From: Methanosarcina barkeri str. Wiesmoor
GTDB taxonomy: Archaea > Halobacteriota > Methanosarcinia > Methanosarcinales > Methanosarcinaceae
Reading direction: 5' to 3'
Length of the DNA: 64,000 nucleotides
Assembly (NCBI RefSeq): GCF_000969985.1
Contig: NZ_CP009526.1
Location: 4,402,001-4,466,000, forward strand
This document shows positions 1 through 8,847 of the stretch, piece by piece. The translations under genes were made by a program, and so were the position numbers. Under the pieces are notes generated by a model. That model worked only from the letters and a program-made list of their open reading frames with translations. It searched no databases and had not been told where the DNA came from. Every line of letters starts with the position of its first letter. The stretch's first letter is position 1.

Positions 1-109
1 ATGTATATAGAGTCCTAAACAAGTTTTTCATATTACAAATTTTTATACTTATGGAGAATTAATACAGGAGATGACGACTCAAACGTTAATCTTTTTTCGG
101 CTTGTACAG

Positions 110-146
110 GCCTTAATCCTTGTTTTATTGGCTCTTGCTCACGAGT
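110..146 (-). repeat. Degenerate CRISPR repeat remnant beyond the IS element
   Basis: This 37-nt stretch aligns without gaps to the repeat of the array at 1633-2900, with about 6 mismatches (31 of 37 identical); the core CTTGTTTTA and the end CTTGCTCACGA are kept. It lies 1.4 kb beyond the distal end of the intact array, on the far side of the IS5-family element and a small ORF. I infer that it is a relic of an older, longer array. Confidence 0.75.
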
Positions 147-205
147 GTTAAGTTAAAAATAAACATATTCACAAACTGATGAATATTACTATAAAAGCGT
201 CTCAC

Positions 206-1083
206 TTAGAGCCTATCCGAAAAGTAGAATACCTATATTTTATGGTAATATTTATTAGTGTCAACACGAAAAAACGGACATGACTACGAGATCTCTAACG
301 ACTTCTGGAATAAAATCAAACCATTATTACCTCTCCCTAAATCTAAAAAGAAGCCTGGAAGACCTAGAAAAGATGATAAGAGAATCTTAAGTGGTATACT
401 GTATCTTCTTCGTACTGGTTGCCAATGGAAATCTTTGCCACGATTTTATGGAGCTCCAAGCACTGTTCATGATCGATTTCAAGAATGGCAAAGATCTGGC
501 TTCTTTGAAAAAATGTGGCAATCTGGTCTAATGGAGTACGAGAATAAGAATGGATTAGAGTGGGAGTGGCAAGCAATTGACGGTGCTATGACAAAAGCAC
601 CATTAGGTGGATCAGGAACCGGAGCTAATCCAACTGATCGCGGCAAGAAAGGTACAAAAAGGAGTATTTTAACAGATGGTAAAGGTATACCACTTTCAGT
701 AACTGTTGATGGAGCAAATCGTCACGATAAAAAGCTTGTAAAAAGGACGTTGGATGCCATTATTTTTGAAAGACCTTTCCCAGATGAGGGAATTCAGAAC
801 ATGTGTATGGATAAAGGATATGATTTTCCTGATATCAGAGAATTGGTCAAAGAATATGGTTATACCGCCCATATCAAAAGTCGTGGAGAAGAAAACATAA
901 GAATAGAGATACCAGGTTTTAGGGCAAGAAGGTGGGTTGTAGAAAGGACACATTCATGGCTAAACAGATTCAGAAGACTGCTTATTAGATGGGAAAAGAA
1001 AATCGAGAATTACCTTGCTATGCTTCATTTCGCATGTGCATGGATAACATTCAGAGCAGCAGGATTTTTCGGATAGGTTCTTA
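206..1083 (+). mobile_element. IS5-family insertion sequence with its target duplication
   Basis: The element proper runs 209-1080 (872 bp). Its ends are imperfect inverted repeats: GAGCCTATCCGAAAA on the left, and GAACCTATCCGAAAA read inward from the right. It is bounded by the 3-bp direct repeat TTA at 206-208 and 1081-1083, a length typical of IS5-family subgroups. One full-length transposase lies inside, so the copy may be active. It sits between a decayed CRISPR repeat and the rest of the array's trailing end. Confidence 0.92.
258..1076 (+). CDS. IS5-family transposase
   Basis: DDE transposase of 272 residues. The N-terminal half has the DUF4096-like segment (SGILYLLRTGCQWKSLP, about residues 45-61) typical of IS5-family enzymes. 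The catalytic part includes QAIDGAMTKAPLGG (first Asp), DKGYDFPDIRELVK (second Asp) and RRWVVERTHSWLNRFRRL, which carries the final Glu. Translation probably begins at GTG 258; the reading frame stops at TAG just inside the right inverted repeat. Length is normal for the family and no frameshift is visible. Confidence 0.93.
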   Translation: MSTRKNGHDYEISNDFWNKIKPLLPLPKSKKKPGRPRKDDKRILSGILYLLRTGCQWKSLPRFYGAPSTVHDRFQEWQRSGFFEKMWQSGLMEYENKNGLEWEWQAIDGAMTKAPLGGSGTGANPTDRGKKGTKRSILTDGKGIPLSVTVDGANRHDKKLVKRTLDAIIFERPFPDEGIQNMCMDKGYDFPDIRELVKEYGYTAHIKSRGEENIRIEIPGFRARRWVVERTHSWLNRFRRLLIRWEKKIENYLAMLHFACAWITFRAAGFFG

Positions 1084-1096
1084 GTAAAAGTAAAAA

Positions 1097-1486
1097 TCAT
1101 AATCTTAACTTCTGCTTATAAATCATCTTTTTTCCGTATCCATTATATTTGTGTAACATAATTCTTGTACCGTCAGCTTCTATTTCTGCATATCCAGTAA
1201 CAGGATAAAACATAAAAAACTTAATTGTGCCACCCCAGCTCCTATGTAATGTTATAGCTTTTAACTTTCTAATTTTAACTTTACCCGATATTATATTATA
1301 CCTATAACTTTTCTCGTAATCATCACCCCATTTACCTACACTTGTTACTTTTCCGGTAAATATGCGAGCCACGTTACAGTGTATAACTCTATCTCCAAAC
1401 GCCTTACCATATTTTGGCTTACTACTTCGGGTTTGATTATTATTTTTACTACCAAATAAATTTTTAAGGAAATCTAGCATTTCCAT
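1097..1486 (-). CDS. Hypothetical protein between IS and CRISPR array
   Basis: Open frame of 129 residues ending 14 bases from the IS boundary. It is basic and Lys/Tyr-rich, with no membrane segment and no motif that I recognise. ATG at 1486 or ATG at 1480 are possible starts; neither has a strong Shine-Dalgarno sequence. It lies between the IS and decayed CRISPR repeats, so it may be part of the old flank of the array. It could be a non-functional open frame; I cannot assign a function. Confidence 0.45.
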   Translation of the reverse strand: MEMLDFLKNLFGSKNNNQTRSSKPKYGKAFGDRVIHCNVARIFTGKVTSVGKWGDDYEKSYRYNIISGKVKIRKLKAITLHRSWGGTIKFFMFYPVTGYAEIEADGTRIMLHKYNGYGKKMIYKQKLRL

Positions 1487-1516
1487 CGCCTGATATACTT
1501 AGTAAAAAATAAAAAA

Positions 1517-1597
1517 GTTTCAATCATTTCCTTTTTTATTGGATCTTGATCGCGAATAGTATATACACAACTTACTTAAAAAGCATTGCTCACGAAT
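1517..1597 (-). repeat. Decayed distal end of the CRISPR array
   Basis: Two broken repeats precede the first full one. At 1517-1557 a 41-nt relic keeps GTTTCAATC and TTGGATCTTGATCGCGAAT around a diverged middle. At 1586-1597 only the end TTGCTCACGAAT remains, followed by a spacer-sized 35-nt stretch before the repeat at 1633. Repeat decay at the end away from the leader is usual for CRISPR arrays and supports minus-strand transcription. Confidence 0.8.
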
Positions 1598-1632
1598 CGA
1601 GTTCTCTGGGAATGTATGCCCAAAGGCTGTAG

Positions 1633-2900
1633 GTTTCAATCCTTGTTTTAGTGGATCTTGCTCACGAATCCTTACAGCCTTAGCACATAATGACACATTT
1701 GTAAGGTTTCAATCCTTGTTTTAGTGGATCTTGCTCACGAATCGTTGCAGAGGTTCTTCTGATGTAACTTTCCGGAAGTTTCAATCCTTGTTTTAGTGGA
1801 TCTTGCTCACGAATAAAAGAGCTAAGTATCTAATTATACGTGAACTTAAGTTTCAATCCTTGTTTTAGTGGATCTTGCTCACGAATTAATGTATGATCCT
1901 CCAGTTTATTTAAAAATGGAGTTTCAATCCTTGTTTTAGTGGATCTTGCTCACGAATTAGATTGCAAACAGATTTTGAATGTCAAAAAGAGTTTCAATCC
2001 TTGTTTTAGTGGATCTTGCTCACGAATCACTTTGTGAATATGTTAAATTATCTGATGAACAAAGTTTCAATCCTTGTTTTAGTGGATCTTGCTCACGAAT
2101 CATCTTCTGGTACCTCCCCTTCTTTATCTCCTGGGGTTTCAATCCTTGTTTTAGTGGATCTTGCTCACGAATAATGACAACAATGATAACAATGTATATA
2201 TACCTAGTTTCAATCCTTGTTTTAGTGGATCTTGCTCACGAATTTGATCTTTGTTTTCTCCTTTTACTCGTAATATCGTTTCAATCCTTGTTTTAGTGGA
2301 TCTTGCTCACGAATACTCTAAAAGATCTTCCAGATAAAGTAGCTGAAAAAGGTTTCAATCCTTGTTTTAGTGGATCTTGCTCACGAATATTACAAAAAAG
2401 GATGCTACCGGAATTTATGTTCTCGGTTTCAATCCTTGTTTTAGTGGATCTTGCTCACGAATTGGGATTACGTAAGCTTTTGCTTCATCTGCGTTGTCGT
2501 TTCAATCCTTGTTTTAGTGGATCTTGCTCACGAATAATATACTCTATGTACCTCTCCCTCGCGTATAGTTGTTTCAATCCTTGTTTTAGTGGATCTTGCT
2601 CACGAATTTGATCTTTGTTTTCTCCTTTTACTCGTAATATCGTTTCAATCCTTGTTTTAGTGGATCTTGCTCACGAATGCCAAAGCAAACAATTGATGAA
2701 AATAGGATGTGTAAAAGATGACTGGTTTCAATCCTTGTTTTAGTGGATCTTGCTCACGAATCTTAAAAAAGGTGATAGGATAGACATACCGGGTTTCAAT
2801 CCTTGTTTTAGTGGATCTTGCTCACGAATTTATGTATGCCGTAGTACATCCTAAATGAATCGAGTTTCAATCCTTGTTTTAGTGGATCTTGCTCACGAAT
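1633..2900 (-). CRISPR. CRISPR array, 18 repeats and 17 spacers, transcribed on the minus strand
   Basis: Eighteen essentially identical 37-nt repeats start at 1633, 1706, 1778, 1850, 1921, 1991, 2064, 2136, 2207, 2278, 2352, 2426, 2499, 2571, 2642, 2725, 2793 and 2864. On the plus strand the unit begins GTTTCAATCCTTG and ends CTTGCTCACGAAT. Read on the minus strand it ends in ATTGAAAC, the 8-nt tag known as the crRNA 5' handle in many archaeal type I systems. Spacers are 31-37 nt apart from one of 46 nt (2679-2724). The spacers at 2244-2277 and 2608-2641 are identical. The leader is on the high-coordinate side. No cas genes lie in the window. Confidence 0.98.
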
Positions 2901-3010
2901 AGGGCAAAAATTTCCGTTATTTGGCTAGAAAAGGCCTGAAATGAGTCCTTTTATGGAGTTGAAATTCTTGTTGGAAAATTATCAAACCCTTTATAAATAC
3001 AAGAAAAACA
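2901..3010 (-). promoter_or_regulatory. CRISPR leader with TATA-box promoter
   Basis: Directly beyond the last intact repeat lies AT-rich DNA. On the minus strand, GTATTTATAAAGG at 2988-3000 fits an archaeal TATA box, which would place the transcript start near 2965, about 65 nt before the first repeat. Position and orientation agree with decay of the repeats at the other end. The assignment is from sequence pattern only. Confidence 0.6.
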
Positions 3011-3447
3011 GGGTTTCTAGCGGTTTGGAAACATTCTGATATATGCCTTTCTTTCTATTTAACTTTTGTATTTAAAAGCGTTCTAAGTAGATTTAAAGCC
3101 CGGCTTAATTCAATGATGGTTTTACTATTTTTTAAAAACACTGAATTTAAACTATTTTATTCATCCAGACACTGAATTCAATCCAAAACTAACAAACGAA
3201 TAAAAATATTATTTTGTATTATTTAATATTATAGAATTATTGTATTAGTATTACATATATTTAGGAATGTATTTATAGCAAAACGGGTCTAGTCTTGTTC
3301 ATCTTAATTTTTGTCAAAAAAGTATTGCCGTATTATTATGCTTTTTCAAAAAAGTGTTATTTAACTGATTTGGGATTACTGAAAACACTACTGGTAGGTA
3401 ATCCTATTGCAATAATTTAATATAACTACAAGAACGGAGGAGTTTTA
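3011..3447. other. AT-rich intergenic region upstream of the ABC importer
   Basis: No open frame of note. It must hold the promoter of the importer operon. A strong ribosome binding site (GGAGGAG at 3436-3442) ends the region and points to a start near 3448. Confidence 0.5.
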
Positions 3448-5175
3448 ATCAAGAAAAATCAGCAATATATCTTAATAGGGGCAATAGCCATAATTATTGC
3501 TGCTGCTGTTGCTTTCATGCCTGGTGACGAGCCAGCTAGTCCGGCCTCCGGAGTATCGGATGAATCGGTTTCCGAAGGTTCAGATGCGTTAGCTCCCGGA
3601 GATTCGAATGAATCAACTTCCCAGGGCTCGGATGAGTTAGCTTCTGGAGATTCAAAAGAATCAACTTCCCAGGGCTCGAATGAGCTGGTAGCAGCTGTCG
3701 GAACACATGGCGGAGAGCCGGAAACCGGTTTTAACCCGATTACCGGATGGGGTTATAGTCATGAACCGCTGGTCCAAAGTACTCTTTTTAAAAAGGACAG
3801 TAATGGGTCTCTTATCACAGATTTAGCGACAAATTATTCTGTTAGTGACGATGGGTTTACCTGGACTGTTAATATAAGAGATGACGTAAAATTCCATGAT
3901 GGGGTACCTTTAACTGCCAGAGATGTAGCATTCACGTTTAATACCGCAGCAAATTCGAGTGGAGTCGATCTCTCAGTACTGAAAAATGCGGTAGTCCTCG
4001 ATAACTACACGGTTGAATTCACATTAAACGATCCGCAGACGACTTTTATTCACAAGCTTGTAGCTATCGGGATTGTGCCTGAACATGCCTATAATGATAC
4101 TTACGGAGAAAATCCGATTGGGTCAGGCCCATATCGATTTGTAGAATGGGATAAAGGTCAGCAGGCAATCTTTGAAGCAAATCCGGATTACTACGGTCAG
4201 GCACCTTACTTTAAAAAATTAACTTTACTCTTCATGCAGTCCGACACGGCTTTCGCGGCAGCTAAATCAGGACAGGTTGACATAGCTGAAATTCCTTCTT
4301 CCTACGCTGATCAGAAAGTAGATGGAATGAAAATAGTGTCCCTTAGTTCCATTGATGCTCGGGGAATAACCTTCCCAATGCAGCCCGACACGGGAAAGAA
4401 AACGGAAAATGGCTACTCAATCGGAAATAATGTAACCTCCGATCCTGCGATACGAAAAGCTCTGAACATTGGAATAGACAGGCAGACCTTAATCGATGGA
4501 GCATTAAACGGGCAGGGTGAAGAGGAATTTACGGGTGTGGACAAACTACCCTGGGGCAATAAGGACGCTATATTCGAAGACGGAAAAGTAGACGAAGCAA
4601 AGAAGCTTTTAGCGGACGCCGGCTGGAAAGATACCGATGGTGATGGCATTCTTGAAAAGAATGGAACGAAAGCAGAATTTACCTTATTGTATTCCTCAAA
4701 CGCCCAGGAAAGGCAAGCCTTAGCCGTTGCACTGAGCGAGGAAGCTAAAGAACTGGGAATAAACATTAAAGTCGAAGGTAAGAGCTGGGACGAGATTGAT
4801 ACCCTGGCGCATTCAACTCCTGTAGTTTTCGGATACGGTTCGCTGGATCCAACGGACTTATACCTGAGATATTACAGCAAAAGCTACGACCCTTCAAACT
4901 ACAACAATATAATACTATACAACAATTCGGTCGTGGACAACTATCTAAAGACAGCCATAACTAGCACTGATCAGGATACTGCCAATAAAAACTGGCAACT
5001 GGCTGCCTGGGATGGAACAACAGGATTTTCTGAAAAAGGAGACGCTACCTGGCTCTGGATTGCAACTATTAATTACATGTACATTATGGACGAGGATATA
5101 GATTTCGGGACTCCCAAAATCCAGCCTCATGGTGCCAATATCTTCGGTAATATCCTGGAGTGGAAACGTACATAA
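3448..5175 (+). CDS. ABC importer substrate-binding protein, peptide/nickel family (SBP_bac_5)
   Basis: Extracytoplasmic binding protein that would deliver peptide, nickel or a nickel chelate to the permeases encoded downstream. The first ATG is at 3517, but the frame is open upstream and encodes a textbook signal peptide (KKNQQYILIGAIAIIIAAA) preceded by GGAGGAG at 3436-3442. The matching start is ATC at 3448, so a non-standard start or a start-codon mutation is implied. After the signal comes a Ser/Glu/Asp-rich linker of imperfect repeats (STSQGSDELASGDSKE-like), then the binding domain with LATNYSVSDDGFTWTVNIRDD and VKFHDGVPLTARDVAFTF, hallmarks of the DppA/OppA/NikA family. No lipobox cysteine is seen. 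Ligand cannot be told from sequence. Confidence 0.85.
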   Translation: MKKNQQYILIGAIAIIIAAAVAFMPGDEPASPASGVSDESVSEGSDALAPGDSNESTSQGSDELASGDSKESTSQGSNELVAAVGTHGGEPETGFNPITGWGYSHEPLVQSTLFKKDSNGSLITDLATNYSVSDDGFTWTVNIRDDVKFHDGVPLTARDVAFTFNTAANSSGVDLSVLKNAVVLDNYTVEFTLNDPQTTFIHKLVAIGIVPEHAYNDTYGENPIGSGPYRFVEWDKGQQAIFEANPDYYGQAPYFKKLTLLFMQSDTAFAAAKSGQVDIAEIPSSYADQKVDGMKIVSLSSIDARGITFPMQPDTGKKTENGYSIGNNVTSDPAIRKALNIGIDRQTLIDGALNGQGEEEFTGVDKLPWGNKDAIFEDGKVDEAKKLLADAGWKDTDGDGILEKNGTKAEFTLLYSSNAQERQALAVALSEEAKELGINIKVEGKSWDEIDTLAHSTPVVFGYGSLDPTDLYLRYYSKSYDPSNYNNIILYNNSVVDNYLKTAITSTDQDTANKNWQLAAWDGTTGFSEKGDATWLWIATINYMYIMDEDIDFGTPKIQPHGANIFGNILEWKRT

Positions 5176-5202
5176 AATTAAACCGAAACTGGATTTTGGA
5201 AA

Positions 5203-5245
5203 GGAACGGTCATGAAAGTCTCTCAGTAAGGCTGAGGACCGTTCC
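5203..5245 (+). terminator. Hairpin between binding protein and permease genes
   Basis: GGAACGGTC at 5203-5211 pairs with GACCGTTCC at 5237-5245, with a second inner stem CTCAG/CTGAG. It lies 30 nt after the binding-protein stop and could trim or partly terminate the message, giving more binding protein than permease. Function is inferred. Confidence 0.45.
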
Positions 5246-5614
5246 CTAAAGTTCTTAGTAAAACTGAGGATGAAAAAGACGGCGAAAAATTAACTATTAG
5301 TGATTAATCCTGTAGTTAGCAATTAATCAATTCCGTAATTAGTGAATAACTGAGCCTTTAATTCTGATCTTGCATGTTCAGTTATTGCATGTTCAGTTAT
5401 TGCATGTTCAGTTATTCATTTTTCCTTTCTTTTTGTCCACAGATGGGTTTGATGTGACCGATTGGAAAAGGTATAAAACACCTGTTTTACCGGATTTAAT
5501 CTTATTTTAGCTTTAAAAATTGCGAAAACTCCTACTAATCCCTGAAACCGTTCACAAATTGGTATTTACGTTAAAATGGACAGCATTATAGAATAATATG
5601 TATGAGGGAGTAGC
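5246..5614. other. Intergenic region with a 15-bp tandem repeat
   Basis: About 370 bases without a gene. It holds three tandem copies of a 15-bp unit (TGCATGTTCAGTTAT) at about 5370-5418 and ends with the ribosome binding site GAGGGAG at 5604-5610. Confidence 0.6.
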
Positions 5615-6607
5615 GTGTCAAACAATGAAAAAATAGCGGGCTTCATCGGAAAAAAGGCCTTCAGGTTGGCAAGCCTTTTGATTATAGTTTGTCTTGCAAG
5701 TTTCATGCTTATACAGTATTCGCCTATAGATCCCGTTAGAGCCTATATCGGGGAAATGCCAGTAACCGCAGAACACAAAGCTAAACTTGAAGCTTACTGG
5801 GGGGTTAATATCCCTCCGCAGGAAAAGTTCCTGAACTGGGCTGGAGATATTCTTAAAGGAGACTTTGGGACTTCACTGATTTATAGGGTTCCAGTTATTG
5901 ATGTCATTAAAGAACGATTTACAGCTTCCCTTGTTCTAATGGGAATTTCTTGGCTATTTTCAGGAATTTTAGGTTTTGCTTTAGGAATAATAGCGGGCGC
6001 GAAGCAAGGTACGTGGGTCGATAAGGCAATAAAAATTTATTGTTACGCTCTGGCTGCTGCACCGACATTCTGGTTAGCACTGGTTCTTCTAATAGTGTTT
6101 TCAGTATATTTGGGCTGGTTCCCAATAGGATTACGTGTACCTATAGGGGTTACAGCCGACAATGTAACGTTTTTTGATTGGTTCAAGCGTTTAATTCTCC
6201 CGGCACTAACTTTGAGTTTATTAGACATTGCCAAAATTACAATGTTCACTCGAGAAAAATTAATCGAAGTCCTCTCCAGTGATTATGTCTTATTTGCAAA
6301 GGCAAGAGGTGAAAAAGGTCTGGATCTTGTATTGAGGCATGGAATTCGAAACGTTGCACTTCCGGCCATTACCCTGCAGTTTTTAGGATTCAGTGAACTG
6401 TTCGGGGGCACAGTTCTGGTTGAACAGGTATTCTCATATCCCGGAATCGGACAGACTGCAGTGGCAGCAGGACTGGGATCCGATGTACCACTGCTTTTGG
6501 GAATAGTCATCTTCAGCACTTTATTTGTATTCTTCGGAAACCTGATTGCTGATATTATCTATGAATTTGTTGACCCCAGGATAAAGCAACAGGAGGCATT
6601 AATGTGA
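5615..6607 (+). CDS. ABC importer permease, DppB/NikB type
   Basis: Inner-membrane permease of 330 residues with about six membrane segments. The N-terminus (ASFMLIQYSPIDPVRAYIG) and the C-terminal LVEQVFSYPGIGQTAV are characteristic of the DppB/OppB/NikB half. The coupling segment with ARGEKGLDLVLRHGIRNVALP contacts the ATPases. The GTG start at 5615 follows GAGGGAG at 4 nt spacing. The stop overlaps the next start by 4 bp, so the two permeases are translationally coupled. Confidence 0.93.
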   Translation: MSNNEKIAGFIGKKAFRLASLLIIVCLASFMLIQYSPIDPVRAYIGEMPVTAEHKAKLEAYWGVNIPPQEKFLNWAGDILKGDFGTSLIYRVPVIDVIKERFTASLVLMGISWLFSGILGFALGIIAGAKQGTWVDKAIKIYCYALAAAPTFWLALVLLIVFSVYLGWFPIGLRVPIGVTADNVTFFDWFKRLILPALTLSLLDIAKITMFTREKLIEVLSSDYVLFAKARGEKGLDLVLRHGIRNVALPAITLQFLGFSELFGGTVLVEQVFSYPGIGQTAVAAGLGSDVPLLLGIVIFSTLFVFFGNLIADIIYEFVDPRIKQQEALM

Positions 6608-7461
6608 GCACTACTGTTGTGACAGTTAACAGGGGACTATTTAGAGGATTAAATCTCAGGCAGAAAACGCTTCTGATAATAGGTTTCACTTCACTTTTAT
6701 TACTTTCAATTGTGGTTTCCAGCGTGTTTTTAGGTGAGGAACCGCTACATACCAATTTCGGCTCTAAAAACCTTGCTCCTTCTCTGGAACACCCATTCGG
6801 AACAGATTGGATGGGAAGAGACATGTTTATAAGGACTCTGGAAGGACTGGGTTTAAGTATACTGGTTGGAGGGCTTGCTTCTACAATCAGCACTGTATTG
6901 ACCGTAATTTTAGGATTACTTTCAAGTGCAGGAAAAACTGCAGACTCCTTTGTGTCGTGGCTGGTAGACCTCTTTCTTTCAATTCCTCATCTGCTTTTAA
7001 TAATTCTTATTTCCATCGGAATGGGAGGAGGAGCAACAGGAGTTATTACCGGAGTTGCATTAACGCACTGGCCAAGCTTAACAAGGGTCGTAAGAGCAGA
7101 AATCAAGCAACTGAAAACCCAGGAGTACATTCATATCTCCAGGAATCTTGGCAGGTCAAAATGGTGGATAGCTACAAGACACATTCTACCTCATCTGGTT
7201 CCCCAGATACTGTTAGGCACGATTTTAATGTTTCCACATGCGATTTTGCACGAAGCTTCAGTCACATTCCTGGGGTTCGGGCTTTCACCACATGAACCGG
7301 CAATCGGTATAATTCTTTCCGAATCTATGAGGTATCTTTCAGCAGGATACTGGTGGCTTGCATTTTTCCCGGGATTGTCGCTGTTAATTGTAGTTCTGGC
7401 ATTTGATATGATTGGAGAAAGTTTAGGAAAGCTGATGAATCCGAAAAATGCTCATGAATAA
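6604..7461 (+). CDS. ABC importer permease, DppC/NikC type
   Basis: Second permease half, 285 residues, pairing with the upstream DppB/NikB-type subunit. It has the typical N-terminal membrane segment, then HPFGTDWMGRDMFIRTLEGL, the usual signature of the DppC/NikC subfamily, and the EASVTFLGFGLSPHEPAIG region near the C-terminus. It starts with GTG at 6604, overlapping the previous gene's stop (ATGTGA). The following ATPase genes are 327 bases away across a repeat array, an unusually wide gap inside such an operon. Confidence 0.93.
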   Translation: MSTTVVTVNRGLFRGLNLRQKTLLIIGFTSLLLLSIVVSSVFLGEEPLHTNFGSKNLAPSLEHPFGTDWMGRDMFIRTLEGLGLSILVGGLASTISTVLTVILGLLSSAGKTADSFVSWLVDLFLSIPHLLLIILISIGMGGGATGVITGVALTHWPSLTRVVRAEIKQLKTQEYIHISRNLGRSKWWIATRHILPHLVPQILLGTILMFPHAILHEASVTFLGFGLSPHEPAIGIILSESMRYLSAGYWWLAFFPGLSLLIVVLAFDMIGESLGKLMNPKNAHE

Positions 7462-7479
7462 ATTTCTTTTGTTACTTGA

Positions 7480-7750
7480 TTCAAAATATAGTGGAGTTGA
7501 AATTTACTGGAGTTGAAATCTACTGGATTCAAAATGTGCTGGATTCAAAATTTACTAGATTCGAAATTTACTAAATTCAAAATGTGCCGGATTCAAAATT
7601 TACTAGATTCAAAATATGCTGGATTCAAAATGTGCCGGATTCAAAATTAACTAGATTCAAAATATGCTGGATTCAAAATTTACTAGATTCAAAATTTACT
7701 AGATTCAAAATGTGCTGGATTAGAAATGCTGGATCTAAAATGTACTGAAT
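7480..7750. repeat. Degenerate tandem repeat between permease and ATPase genes
   Basis: Roughly 15-17 imperfect copies of a 15-18-bp unit based on GATTCAAAATTTACTA or GATTCAAAATGTGCTG fill the space between the nikC-like and nikD-like genes. No gene is visible in it. It may lengthen the untranslated message between the two halves of the operon. Confidence 0.85.
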
Positions 7751-7788
7751 AAAAAAGATGTTAGATTTAGATCTGGAGAGCGTGAAAT

Positions 7789-8847
7789 ATGGGAAATAAA
7801 GCTGAAATAAACCCTGAAAAAGAGTTAGCTACTAGACTTGAAACAGTTGCTGGAAAGGATAAAACAGTTACTGGAAAAAGGGATAAAACAATTGCTGGGG
7901 AACGGAAAAAAACTGAAGCTCTGTTGAACGTAGAAGATCTTTCGTTGTCGTTTACTCAATATGCGTTTGGGCTTAGACAGACTGAACTGAAAGTAATTTC
8001 TAATTTGAGTATCCAGGCTTATAAAGGTGAAATTCTGGCTATTGTAGGGTCAAGCGGCTCAGGTAAAAGTCTTCTGGCTCATGCGATTTTAGGAATTTTG
8101 CCTTCAAACGCAAAACTAGAAGGCAAGATCGAATACGATGGCGAAGAACTTACCCAGGAAAGAAAAGAAGAAATGAGAGGCAAAGAAATTGCCCTGATCC
8201 CGCAAGCTATAACCTATCTTGACCCTTTAATGAAAATCTCAAATCAAGTAATAGGATGCGTTGAAAAAGAAAAAGAAGGCTTAATGAAGAAACTTCAGAG
8301 AGAAATTTTTCGGAGATACGATTTAAAACCCGATGTCGAAAGAATGCTCCCTCATGAGCTCTCAGGAGGAATGGCTCGAAGAGTTCTGGTTTCGACTGCT
8401 GTAATAAGCTCTTCAAAACTCGTAATTGCGGATGAACCAACTCCAGGGTTAGACGAAAATACTTTGAATGAGACCCTGAGTTACTTCAAAGACATGGCAG
8501 ATAAGGGGTGTGCAGTGATACTCATAACTCATGACATTGAAGCTGCATTAAAAATCTCCCATAAAATCGCAGTATTTTATGCAGGTACGGTCCTGGAAGT
8601 AGCTAATGTTGAAGACTTTAAAAATAATGGTGAGAACCTAAGACACCCGTATACCCGTGCACTCTGGAATGCCCTTCCCCAGAACAACTTCCAGGCAATC
8701 AAAGGCCATCAACCGATGCAGGATGAAGTCATTGACGGATGCATTTTCTATGAAAGATGTTCCAAAAAGAAAGCTAGCTGTTCTCAGGGAACTCCTCAAT
8801 TGAAACAGGTCAATGGAGGGATGGTGAGGTGCAATAATGCGTCTTAA
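7789..8847 (+). CDS. ABC importer ATPase, DppD/NikD type
   Basis: Cytoplasmic ATPase of 352 residues. After a Lys/Glu/Thr-rich N-terminal extension of about 40 residues with repeated KTxxGxxKT units, it shows Walker A GSSGSGKS, ABC signature LSGGMARR and Walker B LVIADEPT followed by a D-loop (PGLDE). The C-terminus has the oligopeptide/dipeptide transporter extension with cysteines (CIFYERCSKKKASC), common in Dpp/Opp/Nik ATPases, sometimes with an Fe-S cluster. It overlaps the next ATPase by 11 bases. Start ATG 7789 follows GGAGAG. Confidence 0.93.
   Translation: MGNKAEINPEKELATRLETVAGKDKTVTGKRDKTIAGERKKTEALLNVEDLSLSFTQYAFGLRQTELKVISNLSIQAYKGEILAIVGSSGSGKSLLAHAILGILPSNAKLEGKIEYDGEELTQERKEEMRGKEIALIPQAITYLDPLMKISNQVIGCVEKEKEGLMKKLQREIFRRYDLKPDVERMLPHELSGGMARRVLVSTAVISSSKLVIADEPTPGLDENTLNETLSYFKDMADKGCAVILITHDIEAALKISHKIAVFYAGTVLEVANVEDFKNNGENLRHPYTRALWNALPQNNFQAIKGHQPMQDEVIDGCIFYERCSKKKASCSQGTPQLKQVNGGMVRCNNAS

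Noticed and set aside
1979-2611. Two open frames through the CRISPR array
   Set aside because: They translate the repeat (FNPCFSGSCSRI, VSILVLVDLAHE) over and over and have no gene character.
1-3447. A CRISPR-Cas locus with effector genes
   Set aside because: No cas gene is found in the window; only the array is present.
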